From Macrotis lagotis (lineage: Eukaryota; Chordata; Mammalia; Peramelemorphia; Peramelidae), in assembly GCF_037893015.1 (NCBI RefSeq), contig NC_133662.1, forward strand, positions 204,301,696 through 204,365,695: a stretch of DNA of 64,000 nt. The letters are read 5' to 3'. The notes under the pieces were generated by a model. It searched no databases. It worked only from the letters and a program-made list of their open reading frames with translations, and was not told the DNA's origin. A program made the translations under genes and the position numbers. Below, piece by piece: positions 1 to 11,582 of this stretch (position 1 is its first letter; every line of letters begins with the position of its first letter).

Positions 1-692
1 GACCCAGAAATTCCAATTCTAGGTCTATATCTAGAAGAAGTTATTAAAATTGGGAAATGTCCTACGTGTTCCAAAATATTCATAGCAATTTTTTGTAGTG
101 CTAAAGAATTGGAAATTGAGGGGATGCCCATTAATTGGGGAATGGCTAAACAAGTTATGGTAATGAATACTATGGAATATTATTGTTCTATAAGAACCCA
201 TAAATGGTTAGACTCAAGAGAAGCATGGAATGACTTAGGAGATCTGATGTTGGGCGAAGGGAGTAGAAACAAGAGAACAATGTAAGCATCAACAACATTA
301 TGAGATGAACAACCTTTATGGAAGTAGCTCCTCTTGGCAGTCCAGAGAACTAGGGCAACTGTATTTGACTGGCTATGGACTATATTATCTCCAAGCAGAG
401 GAAGAAAAACAAAGCAAAACAAAACACACAGAAAAAAACAACCCTCCCAAATCTGATGAACATTTTATAAAAATGATTTCTTGTGTAACTCTCTCTTTAT
501 CCTAATTCCTCATGCCAAAAATTACCAATTTGTAAACATATTTGTAAAAATATGTATGTAAAATGCTAATCTGACTATTCACTTCTGAGGGGAGGGGTGT
601 GGGAAGGAAGGGTGGAGGGAAATTTTCTAACTTGGAAATATGCACGTGCATATGGGTGAGAATAAATAAATAAATAAATAAAATTTAAAAAT
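1..692 (+). mobile_element. L1 3' end, truncated by the window start
   Basis: This is the tail of an L1 retrotransposon. It carries the end of ORF2 and the 3' UTR signature ('attggggaatggctaaacaa', 'ttctataagaa', a G-rich tract near 590-620) and ends in an AAAT-rich tail at 662-692. The same tail, close in sequence, closes the L1 at 61,821-62,788, and its reverse complement opens the reverse-strand L1 at 4,873, so all three belong to related subfamilies. The reading frame is broken. The 5' boundary lies outside the window. Confidence 0.85.
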
Positions 693-1102
693 AGAGGGAA
701 TGGAAACTCTAAGGGACAATAGCAATTATGGTACCAAGGGATCAGAGACCCAAGGGGCAGAGAACAATGAGCAGTAATAATAATTGTAATCCCAAAGATG
801 AGTAAAGATTAGACTATATAGCAAGAAAGCAGTGACCATACCTCTTCCCAGGTCATACTACCTTGGAAGTACAAAAAGTTTGCAAATTCCAAATACTAGC
901 TCTTAAAATATCAGTGTTAAAACATCTGAAGCAAATTTCCTTGGTGAACTAAAGACTTTGGTGTGAAGTAAAGAAGCTCCCGAAGCTTTGCCTAAAACAG
1001 CTTTAAATGAAGCATCTAAACAGCTCCTAAAGCAACAGAATCCACAACTCCTGACCCCAAATAATACACAGTCACACTCACATACACACGAGCAAACGTG
1101 CA

Positions 1103-1137
1103 AACACACACAGACACACACACACACACACACACAG
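1103..1137. repeat. (CA)n microsatellite
   Basis: CA dinucleotide run, slightly interrupted at its start. It produces spurious stop-free frames on both strands. Confidence 0.95.
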
Positions 1138-1949
1138 ATTGAAGAAACATTTCAATTTAAGATATCTTGGAGGAATTTCAGAAAAGATCTGTCTCACAAG
1201 AATAAAAGGGGAATGTAATGCAGCATAGGCAAGAGAACTGGAAAGGTAGCAGGAAGTTCTTAGACACAGCACAGCTCAGGTCCTGGCTCAGCAAGGTCAG
1301 GGATACATCAGATCAAGGATCAAGGTCTCAACCCCAGGTTGTGCAGCAGTTGGGACTGAGTTGGGCTACATTAACACAGGAAACAAACTGAGCACTTGAG
1401 ACCCCAGGATAAAAAACCAGGGATCAAACTCCTGGTCCCTATCAAAAAAAAAAAAAACTTGGAACCATTCCTCCTGTGTCTCAGGAGCAGAACTCAACTT
1501 TCAAAATGAGCAAAAAACAAAATACTAACTACAGAAAACTACTATTGTGATAAAGATGATAAAAAAATGCCATTTCAGAGGAGGAAAGCAATGACAAAAT
1601 ATCTATCTGGGAAACCTCAAAGGGGTTTATCAATTGGTCTCAAATCCAAAAAGACTTCTTTAAAGATCTCAAAACGGATTTTAAAAACCAAAGAAGAGAG
1701 GAAGAAGAAAAATTGAAACAAGAAAATGAGAATTATGCAGTAGAATTATGAAAAATTGACTGAAGAAAACAATACCTTAAAAAATGAAATTGGCCAAATG
1801 GAAAAATAAATTAATTCCTTCAAAGTAAAATTGACCAACTGGAAAAGGAAAGTAGTTTATGTAAAAGTAAAAATAACCAACTAGAAAAGGAAGCAAAGAC
1901 TAAATGAAGAAAATAAAATTTTAAACTTAGAATGAAGCAATGGAAACTA

Positions 1950-1992
1950 ATGAGTCACCAAGATTCCATCTATGAGTCACCAAGATTCCATC
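1950..1992 (+). repeat. 22-bp tandem duplication within ORF1 remnant
   Basis: The unit containing 'atgagtcaccaagattccat' occurs twice in direct succession (1950-1971 and 1972-1992). It is a small local duplication inside the decayed LINE ORF1. Confidence 0.9.
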
Positions 1993-2594
1993 AAGCAAAA
2001 CCAAAAAGATGAAAATATAGAAGAAATATAAAATATGTTTTAGGAAAAAGTCTTAAATCTGCAACAGAGCTCCTACTCAGGACCTACTGGGAAGAGAATC
2101 CATCAATAACATGAAATTTATAATGAAGGTGGGAAAAATGAGCAAACAGCAAAAAAAGAAGCCTACAATTATAAATGACTATTATGACAGGGTAGATAAA
2201 GATTCAGATGACAACAATAAAGTCAAAACAGTTAGAAGAAAAGCCTTGCCCCCCAAAAACTAATTGGACAAAAGTTCAATAATAGGTTAAAAATTATTTT
2301 TAAAATCAAATGATTGGTAGAAGGAAAATAAGATTATAAATGAAAGTAAAAGAAGAAAATTATTTCTAAAAGAACAACCAGCTTAATAAAAGACACTCAA
2401 AAATACTGAATTAACACCTTAAAAAGCATAGGTGACCTAATGGAAAAAAGAAATCACTAAACACACTAAAAAAATTCCTTAAAAAATAGAATGAGTTAAA
2501 TGGAAAAAAAGGCATAAAAAATCATTGAACAAAATAGTTGCATAAAAATTAGAACTGGCAAGCAGAAGCTAAAGACCTAATAAGATTTCAAAAA

Positions 2595-3405
2595 GCACAA
2601 AGAAAAGGGCTCCTGCCTGCTTTTCAGTCACATTACTGTACTGGATGCCTCTTGGCACCCCTCTTGTACTCCAGATTCTGAAATCTGAACCTGATTCCTT
2701 TTCCATTGGTTAAGGACAATAGAGGCCATTGCCTGTCCTTTGAAAACTGCTTGCCTATCTTTCAGAATTGACTGTCCAATATACAACTATTCACATGGAA
2801 TCCTTCTCAAATTTGGACTTCTTTGTGAAGGGTAGTGTCACCCTTCAATGCATTCATCCCAAGAAAGAGGCCCTTGCCTTGGAAGACATAGTGGTTCTGG
2901 CAGCATCTAATGAGTCAACAATCAGATATCACCATAGTTCTAACCATCACTACTCAAAGATGGAAGATTTTACAAAGAAGACTATACTGATGATTAGCCC
3001 CTTGAGAAACAGGTTAGGATGTACCAGTTTATCCAATATTATCCCCACATAGCAGAGGATAGTGCTTTCTCAGCATGGTTGATATTCTATTGTTGCCTCA
3101 CTGATAGAGGAAAAATCAAAAATATTTAAGACCAGGAGACTCCTGCAGTAGCCAGACCATCTCCAATAATCCTGCTTCCTAAAAATCAGGTCCTAGGATG
3201 AAATGATTCTGGTAAAGGTAAGTGAGAAGGGATATCTTGCACAGCATACTCCTCACTATAAAAAACATAATTTTGCAACTCCGATCATTTGCTTGGCTGG
3301 CGCAGTCATCTTTGATATGAAAGACTAGTAGTAAGAAACAAGCAAACAAAGACAAAAGAATGAACATAAAAAAGAAAATGTCAGACACTTCAATGAAAAA
3401 AATAA
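2595..3405. other. Unassigned segment between LINE ORF1 pieces
   Basis: About 800 bases that do not resemble the LINE sequence on either side, less AT-rich than its surroundings. It holds a 94-codon frame at 2,768-3,052 (+) that I do not recognise, and an unrelated open stretch in another forward frame near 2,990-3,120. An A-rich end near 3,360-3,410 could be a decayed poly(A) tail, so an old retrocopy or an unlisted repeat is possible. No splice sites, promoter or recognised domain are visible. Confidence 0.4.
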
Positions 3406-3734
3406 TTTATACAAAAAATGGATTTAGAGAGATACTTTAACAATTATGGGGCTACCCCAAAGCCATGTTTCTAGGATATCAAGGATATCAGGCATTGTTT
3501 CCCCTAGTCAAGAAATTGTCAAGGGGAAACAATGCCTGATATCCTTGATATCCTAGAAACAAAGAGTAAAATAGGAATTGAAAGACTGTACTGAGCACCA
3601 TGAGAAAGAGAAGCAAAAAATTCTCAGTGATATTATATTCAAATTCCAGAAGTACTAGGTAAAAGGTAAAATATTTTCAAGCAGAGAGTAAAAGCTATTT
3701 GAAAACTAAATGATCTAATCTTAAAGAATAAGTA
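3406..3734 (+). mobile_element. LINE ORF1 C-terminal fragment
   Basis: Matches the internal ORF1 segment also seen at 8,690-8,830 and 12,330-12,440 ('aattatggggctacc', 'caagaaattgtcaa', 'tgatatcctagaaac'). Part of it has been replaced by an inverted copy of its own downstream sequence (see 3,467-3,560). Confidence 0.7.
3467..3560. repeat. Perfect 39-bp inverted repeat (hairpin)
   Basis: Arms 3467-3505 and 3522-3560 are exact reverse complements, separated by a 16-base spacer. The right arm is ordinary LINE ORF1 sequence. The left arm sits where other ORF1 copies in this window have different sequence, so it appears to be an inverted duplicate of the right arm. Confidence 0.95.
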
Positions 3735-4567
3735 GGGAGATGGAACCTAGATAGTAGAGTAAAGGCAGGGACTCACCCGAACTCTCCCCTAAATTCCTCC
3801 AAATAGCTTTAAAAATGACTCTAAACAAATTCTAGAGAAGTAAAAAAAAAAAGTGGTTTAAAAAAGCAGTCTTTTTTCTCTCTCTCAAACTCAAAACAAC
3901 TTAAATGGTCAACAAAAGTCTATCATATCAGATGAGAAAGGAGCATTGTCTAGCACAAAGATCTGTCCCCAGCAATCTAGGATCAGATTTTGGGAAGCAC
4001 TGAATCAACAGTAGTATCTGCTGCTTCCAGAACTCAGCCCATAGACAGTAAGACAATCAGAAAAGAGATTGCAAGTGTCTTTTTGATAGCTGAGGCAGGA
4101 CTGTTGTCTTGCCCATACTTCAATCTGAGTTTCAGTACTAGGTGGTAGTCCTAGGGTAAGAGGAGCAATAGTATACCTGAACTTAATGTTGCAGGGAGGA
4201 GGGCTCTTTCTCAGAATTTCATGAGCATAATAAGCAAGTAGAGTAATAAATACCTCTACCTGGAGCATACAATTTTGGAAGAACTGAAAACTTGAAAATC
4301 TCTAAAAGTATTTCTGAAGACAGCTTTGCAAAACACAAGAAGCTTGAAGCAGAACCACACTTTCACAGTTAAAATCTAGTAACAGGCTGAGAAAAGGAGC
4401 AAACAAGAAAAAGAAAAATAACCTAACCAGAGAAAACCAGTTTGGTGACATGGGTGATCAAAACATATAATCAGAAACAGATAGTCGAATCAAAGCTCCT
4501 ACACCCAAAGGCTCCAATATAAACTGGTCTTATTAAAAATTGGGAAGAGAAGAAAATCATGAAAAAC

Positions 4568-4612
<45 letters not shown>

Positions 4613-4872
4613 GTGACAAAATAAAAATACTGAAGAAAATAGTACCTTAAAAACCAGACAAGCAAAATGGTAAAGAGTATACAAAAAGGAAATGAGAAGA
4701 ATGCTTTAAAAATCAGAATTGACCAAATGATAAAAGAGGCCAAAAAAATTCACTGAAAAAGAAAACTCATTAAAAATTAGAAATGGGCAAATGGAAAAGT
4801 AAGTACAAAAGCTCATTGAAGAAAAGGATTCCTTAGAAATTAGAATTGAACAAATGGAAACTAATGATTTTT
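3735..4872 (+). mobile_element. HAL1/L1-type element, 5' half (5' UTR and start of ORF1)
   Basis: Begins with a 5' UTR-like stretch ('gatggaacctagatagtaga', then 'ggactcacccgaactctccc') and runs into coiled-coil-type ORF1 sequence full of 'gaccaaatg' and 'ggcaaatgg' units. The element is interrupted at about 4,872 by a reverse-strand L1 and resumes at about 8,609. No intact frame remains. Confidence 0.7.
4572..4610. repeat. (CA)n microsatellite
   Basis: Uninterrupted run of about 19 CA units inside the LINE 5' half. Confidence 0.97.
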
Positions 4873-5514
4873 TAATTGACTTTTTTATTTTTCCAAATAT
4901 ATATTATGAAAGTTTATCAACATTCACCCATATGCCTATGTATATTTTTAAGTTATAAAATGTCCATCCACCCTCCATTCAGCTGCGAACAGTGAGGTGA
5001 ATATTGTACAAACATATTTGTGAGAAACATATTTAGAGATTAGTCATTTTTGGTATGAGGATTTAAGATTAAAGGAAAGATATACATAAATATAAATATA
5101 TATGTATATTTTTATAAAGTATTCATCAGATTTTGAAGGATTTTTGTTTTGTTTTGATTTATTTTTCTTCCTCTGGATGGTGATAACATTGTCCAAAGTC
5201 TATCTAATAGGGTTGTCCTAATTCTCTGAACTGTTGAGAGCAGCAGCATCCATCAAGGTTGTTCATCTCACAATGTTGTTGTTAAAGTGTAGAGTGTTCT
5301 CTTGGTTCTATCCCATAAGCCATTCCATACTTCTCTTGAGTCTGACAATTTATGGTTTCTTATAGAACAATAGTATTCCATAATATTGCTGTATATATAT
5401 TCTTGTATAACTTATTTAACCATTCCCCAATTGATGGGCATCCCCACAATTTCTAATTCTTTGGAAAAGAGCTGCTATAAATATTTTGGAACATGTAGAA
5501 TTTTTCACATTTTT

Positions 5515-5663
5515 TTTTTATGTTTTAGGTTTTTGCAAGGCAATGAGATTAAATGACTTGTCCAAGGCCACACAGCTAGGTAATTATTAAGTGTCTGAGG
5601 TCAGATTTGAGCTCAGGTATTCCTGACTCCAAGGCCGGTGCTCTATCCACTAGCTACCCTGAC
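5515..5663 (-). mobile_element. tRNA-derived CORE-SINE, reverse strand
   Basis: Full-length SINE with poly(T) at the low-coordinate end and the 'ccaaggccacacagctagg' body. Perfect TSDs 'ttttcacattttt' lie at 5502-5514 and 5664-5676. It interrupts the reverse-strand L1 and is therefore younger. Confidence 0.93.
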
Positions 5664-6510
5664 TTTTCACATTTTTAAGACTTCTTCTAGATTTGGACCT
5701 AAAATTGGAATTGCTGGGTCAAAGAGTATGAACAGTTTTATTTTTCTTTGGACAAAGTTCCCTATTGCTCTCTGGAAGTTCTATTCACAACTATACCAGA
5801 AATGCATCAATGTCTCAATCCTCCTACAACCTTTCCAACATTGACCATTTTTTCTATTTTGTCATCTTAGATAATCTGAGAGGTGTCAAGTGAAACCTCA
5901 ATAATGATTTGGAGCATTTTTTTCATATGATTACATATGGCCTTAATTTCTTCATTTGAAAACTATCTGGTCATATTTTTTTGACTATTTATCAATTGGG
6001 GAAAAACTTGCCACTTCATAAATTTGATTCAGTTCTCTAAATATTTTAGAAATGAGACCTTTATCAGAACTCCTAGTTTTGAAGACTGTTTCCCAGCTTT
6101 CTGCTTTCCTTCTAATTTTGACAGCATTGATTTTATTAGTGTAAAAACTTCTTAATTTAATACAGTCAAAATCATTCATTTTAGAGTTTCTAATGGACTT
6201 TACTCTTGTTTGGTCATAAATGTGTCCCCTTTCCATGGATCTGATAGAGTATTTCTTAATCAATTAATTAATCAATGGTATCACCCTATATGTTTAAGTC
6301 CTGTACCCATTTTGACCTTATTTTGGCATAGTATATGAACTGTGTGGGTCTATTACTAGTTTTTACCATACTATTTTCCAGTTTTCCCAACATTTTTTGT
6401 TAAATAAGCAAAAGCTAATGTTTTTAGATTTGTCAAACAATAGATTATTGTAATCCTTTACTACTGTTTCTTTTGAACCTATCCTAATCCATTGATCCAT
6501 TATTCTATTT

Positions 6511-6659
6511 TTTTGTTTGTTTTTGCAAGGCAAATGGGGTTAAGTGGCTTGCCCAAGGCCACACAGCTATGTAATCATTAAGTATCCGAGGCTGGATTTG
6601 AGCTCAGGTACTCCTGACTCCAGGGCCCATGCTCTATCCACTGCACAACCTAGCCACCC
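6511..6659 (-). mobile_element. tRNA-derived CORE-SINE, reverse strand
   Basis: Same SINE family ('gcccaaggccacacagctat'). TSDs 'ccattattctattt' (6497-6510) and 'ccattactctattt' (6660-6673) differ at one base. It lies inside the reverse-strand L1. Confidence 0.92.
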
Positions 6660-8608
6660 CCATTACTCTATTTCTTAACCAATACTTGGCAGTTCTGATA
6701 ACTGATACTTTATAGTATAGTTTTAGATCTAGAAGAGCTAAGCCACCTTCCTTTGCATTTTTCATCAGTTCTTTTGCTATTCTTGACATTTTGTTGCTCC
6801 AGATGATTTTGTTACTATTTTTTCTACCTCAGTACAAGAATTATTTGGTAATTTGTTTGATATGGCACTGAATAAGTAATTTGATTTGTGTAGAATTGCC
6901 ATTTTTATTATATTAGCTTGACCAAACCATGAGTAATTGTCATTTTTCTAATTGTTTAGATCTGACTTTATTTGTGTGAGAAGTGTTTTATAATTGAGTT
7001 TCTATATTTGTCCTGAGAGGTAGATTCCCAATTATGGAATGCTATCTACGGTAACTTTAAATGGAATTTCTCTTTCTGTCTCTTGCTCTTGGGTTTTGTT
7101 CACATATAGGAATGCTGATGATTTATGTGGACTTATTTTATATCCTGCTTCTCTAAGTATGCCACCATGTCTTGCAAAGAGTAAAAACTTTGCTTCCTCA
7201 TTGCCAATTCTGATTCCTTCAATTTCTTTTTCTTCTCTTATTGCTAAAGCTCACATTTTTAAAAACTATATTGAAGAGTAGAGGTGATAATGGGCATCCT
7301 TGTTACATCCTGATCTTATTGGAAATGCCCTGAGTTCATCCTCAATACATATAAGATTTGCTGATGATTTTAGATATTTTATATTTTTATTTATTTATAG
7401 ATATATAATATATAAATATATATTTATTTATATATTTATATTTTAGATATTATTTTAAGAAAAACTTTATTCCTAAACTTCCTAATGTTTTAACAGGAAT
7501 GAATGTTGTTATATTTTATCAAATATTTTCAGCATCTATTGAGATAATCATATTATTTCTGTTGGTTTTGATATTTATATGTTCAATTTTGTTGTGTTTT
7601 CCTAATATTGAACCATCCCTGCCTATGTGGTATAAATCTTACCTGTTCGTGGTGTATTTTCCTAGTAATAACTTGCTGTAATTTCATTGCTAAGATTTTA
7701 TTTAAGGTTTTTTGTATCAATGTTCATTAGGGAGATTAGTATATAAATTTCTTTATCTGTTTTCTTGCTTCCTGGTTTAGGAATCAGCACTATGTTGATG
7801 TCATAAAAGAAATTTGACAGAACTCCTTCTTTTACTATTTTTTCAAATAGTTCATGTAGAATAGGAATTAATTGTTCCTTAAAAATTTGGTAGAACTCAC
7901 TTGTAAGTCCAACTGGACCTAGAAACTGTTTCTAAGGGAGTTTATTGATGGTTTTTCTTTTTTTTCTGAAATAGGGTTATTTAAGTATATTATTTCCTCT
8001 TCTGTTAATCTGGACAGTTTGGATTTTTGTAAATATTAATTCATTTCTTTCAGGTTATCAAATTTATTAGTATACAGTTCTCAAAATATCTCTTAATTAT
8101 CTCTTTAATTTCCAACTCATTGGTGGATAGTTTACCCTTTTCATTTTTGATACTGGTAAATTTTCTTTTTTTAATCAGATTAACCCAAAGGCTTGTTTAT
8201 TTTATTGGGTTTTTCATAAAACCAAATCTTAGTTTTATTTATATGATCAATGGTTTTCTTGCTTTCAATTTTATTCATCTCTGCCTTGATTTTCAGAATT
8301 TCTAATTTAGTATTAAATTGGGAATCCTAAATTTGTTCTTTTTCTAGTTTTTTAGTTGTATACCAATTCAATGATCTCCTCTTTCTCTATTTTATTCATA
8401 TAATCATTGAGAGATATAAAGTTTCACTTCAAAACTGCATTGGTTACATTTCATTAATTTTGTTATGATGTTTCATTATTATCATTTTATTGAATATAAT
8501 TATTTATTATTTCTATGATTTGTTATATGATCCACTCATTATTTAAAATTAAGATTTTTAGTTTCTAATTAGTTTTTAGTTTATCTTCCCATGAACCTAA
8601 TGGCTTTA

Positions 8609-9318
8609 TGATAAATCAAGATTCATTAAAGCAAACCAAAAGAATGAAAAAATAAAATTGGAAAAATAACTGACCTGAAAAAACAGATCGAGAAGAGATA
8701 ATTTAAAATTATTGGACTACTTGAAAGCAATGATCAAAAAAAGAAAAGAGCCTAGACATCACCTTTCAAGAAATTATCCAGAAAAACTATCCTGATTTTC
8801 TAGAACCAGAGGGGAAAATATAAATTGAAACTGATAACTTTAAAAAGAGATTCCAAAATGAAAATTCCCTTATTATAACCAAATTCTAGAGCTCCCAGGA
8901 CAAGCAAAAATATTACAAGCACTCAGAAAGAAACATTTCAAGAATTGTGGAACCACATTCAGGTATAAACAAGATTTAGCAGCATTCACATTGATGGATT
9001 TGAGGGTTTAGAATAGGATATTCTGAAGGGCAAAGGACCTAGGATTACAATCAATATACAAAAGTGACCAACCAATTCAGGTGAAAAGATGTATATTCAA
9101 TGAAATAGGGTACTTTCAACTTTTCCTGATGAAAATACTGTATCTGAAAAGACATTTTCATGTTAAAATATGAGATGCAAGTTAGGCATAAAAAAAGCAA
9201 ACTGAAAAGGAAAATATTAACTTAATGATGCTGAACTGCTTATATTGCTACATGGAAATATGATACTGAAAACTAATAATAGCTTTCTCATCAGAAACTT
9301 CCTAATTATTAGAAGGAA
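8609..9318 (+). mobile_element. HAL1/L1-type element, continuation of ORF1 after the nested L1
   Basis: Resumes the ORF1 interrupted at 4,872. The middle and C-terminal ORF1 signatures appear in order ('aattattggactacttgaaa', 'caagaaattatccag', 'tctagagctcccagg'), followed by post-ORF1 sequence. The frame is broken by stops. Confidence 0.72.
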
Positions 9319-9377
<59 letters not shown>

Positions 9378-9413
9378 TTTGTATGTATACACACATACAT
9401 ACACACAAACATA
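9319..9413. repeat. Compound (AT)n(GT)n microsatellite with palindromic CA tail
   Basis: About 13 AT units run into about 13 GT units, then a mixed 'gtatgtatac' and CA-rich stretch that can pair back with the GT run. Confidence 0.95.
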
Positions 9414-9479
9414 TAGGCAAAGGGCAAAGTTGAATGAGTTGAATATGAAGGGATGATATCTAACAAAATAATTAAAAAA

Positions 9480-10823
9480 AAATTAGACTTTTGGCAAAGA
9501 TGGTAGAGAAAAGCCAGAAACTTTCTCAAGTTCTCTCGGATTTTCCTCAGAAACAATATTAATTAAGCCTCTAAAACAGATTTTGCAGTGACAGAATCCA
9601 AAAACGAACAGAGTGGAACTTCTTCCTGCTAGATCTGTCATGAAGGCAGTGTGAGTTTATCCAGGACAGAGAACAGAAAATCAGTACACAAGCAGCAGGG
9701 TGACATAGGCACTAACCTGGCTGCAGGAGAGATTTCCAGAGGAAGCCCTTAGAGCTCAGGGTTGGCAATTCAACTGAGCATTGGGTGGACTATGAGATCC
9801 CACCCCAAATGCTCTGAACTCCAATTCAGCCATCACAGAGAATCTAACCTAGTGAGGAAGGTAATGCCATTCTGGAACAAATAGTCAAGAGAGCAAGTCC
9901 CAGGTATTCCCAACAGTGACCCAGGGAGTGTATAGCTGGCATCACCTAAACAGAGAAAAGAAAGTGACTGGCATTCCTTACCATTCAGTCCAGTCAGCAA
10001 CCCCCTAGAGTTTCTAACACCAATAGCCCCAGGTCAATAAGCAAGTCTCTAGGGTGCTTAACACTGAAGGTCTGCAAGTGAGCACTTCCCTCAATACAAG
10101 AACCTGGAGATTGTGCCCAGTAACAAATCTCACAATGAGTAGTAAAGGACAGAGTAAAGGAGGGTTTATTAAAAATTACCATGGAAATGATGGGCAAAAT
10201 ACCATCTCAGAAAAGGATGAAAGAAGTAATACCTTGTGAACACAAGTACTACTTGTGAAGCTATGGAGGATAATATGAATTGGTCTCTAGTGCAGAAAGA
10301 ATCCTTGGAAGAACTCAAAAAAGATTTTAAAAATCAAGTGGGAAAATTGGTAAAAGAAATTCAAGAGAAATTCAATATCTTGAAAAAACTGAAAGAAGAA
10401 AACAAATCTTGCAAAAATACAATTGAGCAAATGAAAAATAAAATGAAATAAAATAAATGGAAAAGGAGATGCAGTAGCTAACTGAAGAAAAAAAATCCCT
10501 TGAAGAGTAAGCTGAGGTTAATGAAAGCTCATGAATCCATAAGACACCAAGAATCAGTTTAAAAACATTAAAAAAAACTTAAAAAATAGATGAAAATCTA
10601 AAATACTTCATGGGGGGAAAAACTGACTTAGAAAATAGATTCAGAAGAGCTAACAAGAATTATTGGCCTACCTAAAATCTCTGATCATAAAAATTGAAGA
10701 AATATAGAATAGGTGAAGAAGAAACAAAACTTTCACTACTTGCACATGATATGATGATAGATTTAGAGAATCTCAGTAAATCATCTTTAAAACAATCATC
10801 TAAAAAAACTACTTGGAGTAATA
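9480..10823 (+). mobile_element. L1 host element, 5' UTR, ORF1 and an ORF2 fragment
   Basis: Starts with an L1-type 5' UTR ('gcaaagatggtagagaaaag'). A 71-codon open frame at 10,236-10,451 is rich in Lys/Glu heptad-like sequence, as in the L1 ORF1 coiled coil. After about 10,680 the sequence jumps directly to an ORF2 fragment, in which GEEETKLSLLAHDMMIDLEN corresponds to the reverse-transcriptase FADD box with the first Asp changed to His. The copy is thus internally deleted and dead. The ORF2 is split at 10,824 by a HAL1-like insertion and continues at 14,295. Confidence 0.75.
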
Positions 10824-10848
10824 ATACTAGTAAAATCTGGGGGCAGAG

Positions 10849-10859
10849 CCAAGATGGCG
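10849..10859 (+). promoter_or_regulatory. YY1-like site at the LINE 5' end
   Basis: 'ccaagatggcg' lies about 10 bases from the element's first base, the position where human L1 carries a YY1 site that sets transcription start. Function here is inferred from that family knowledge. Confidence 0.55.
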
Positions 10860-11582
10860 ACAGGAGAGGATCGGCTCTTAGGCGCTCTCTCTCAAAATGT
10901 ATAAAACAAGGAATCGGACTGAATTTCTGAGATACAGAACCCACAGAGGGATCCCCAGTGAGGCAATTCTCCAGTCCAAGGTAACCTGGAAAAGACCGGA
11001 AAGGCTCCGCTCCAAGCGGTTGGAGGGGTGGCTGCCAGAGTGAAGGAACTTCAGTCTGTCGGAGGCAGCCCCAGGACACTGGAATTCGTGGCTCAGGGCA
11101 GCAGGGGCTGGTTGCTGACCTACACTCAGGGAGCACAGGGCACAACTTGGAAGGTCAGTTGGTGGGGGGCTTCTGCCAGAGTGAGTGAGTGAAGCCCAGT
11201 CCTCAGGGCACTCAGCGAGCAGCTCCTCAGCAGCCCAGATCCAAGAACTGGAAGCAGGCAGAGCTGGTAAGCAGGAGCCCCCAGGTGTGAGTACTGAGCC
11301 TAGGGCGGGGAGTGGAGAGAGACTTCCAAGGTCTGTCCTGTGTCCCTGGAACAGGACTCTGGGTCTCTGACCACATTCAGATCCTGATTGCAGTCTAGGT
11401 CCCCCATAGAAGAGCAAGGCCCCCCCACCTCAGCCCCATGGCAGAGGGGGTGTGCTTGTGGTCATTCACAGACCTGGAGGGAAGACAGAGCCTCACACAC
11501 TGAGACTCTTTTTGGGGTGCAGATGTCCCAATAATACTCAAAAGCTCAGGAAACACCCCAAAACCAGGCACAGGCTGGAGAA

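Larger units (their letters stand above)
693..2594 (+). mobile_element. L1/HAL1-type 5' region and ORF1 remnants, two stacked
   Basis: The part before about 1,500 resembles the 5' UTR of the marsupial L1-type elements seen elsewhere here; this is weakest for 693-1,100. From 1,507 a degraded ORF1 begins (MSKKQN...) and continues as a Lys/Glu-rich coiled-coil-like stretch with stop codons. A second ORF1-like start (MSKQQKKKPT...) follows at about 2,139, so two ORF1 5' halves appear head to tail. This may be two insertions or a rearranged one. No intact frame remains. Confidence 0.6.
4873..8592 (-). mobile_element. 5'-truncated L1, reverse strand, inserted in a forward LINE ORF1
   Basis: The 3' UTR lies at the low-coordinate end, and decayed ORF2 reads leftward through about 8,590. 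Many stops and frameshifts make it inactive. The host ORF1 sequence is split by it. Candidate TSDs are 'gaaactaatgattttt' (4857-4872) and 'gaacctaatggcttta' (8593-8608), matching at 13 of 16 positions. Two reverse-strand SINEs sit inside. An AT-rich low-complexity stretch occupies about 7,375-7,460. Confidence 0.8.

Noticed and set aside
9994..10239. Short overlapping frames on both strands
   Set aside because: Lie in an L1 5' UTR/ORF1 region and lack family similarity.
10672..11417. Reverse frames of 157 and 179 codons
   Set aside because: Antisense to the GC-richer 5' UTR of the HAL1-like element, where stops are rarer by composition.
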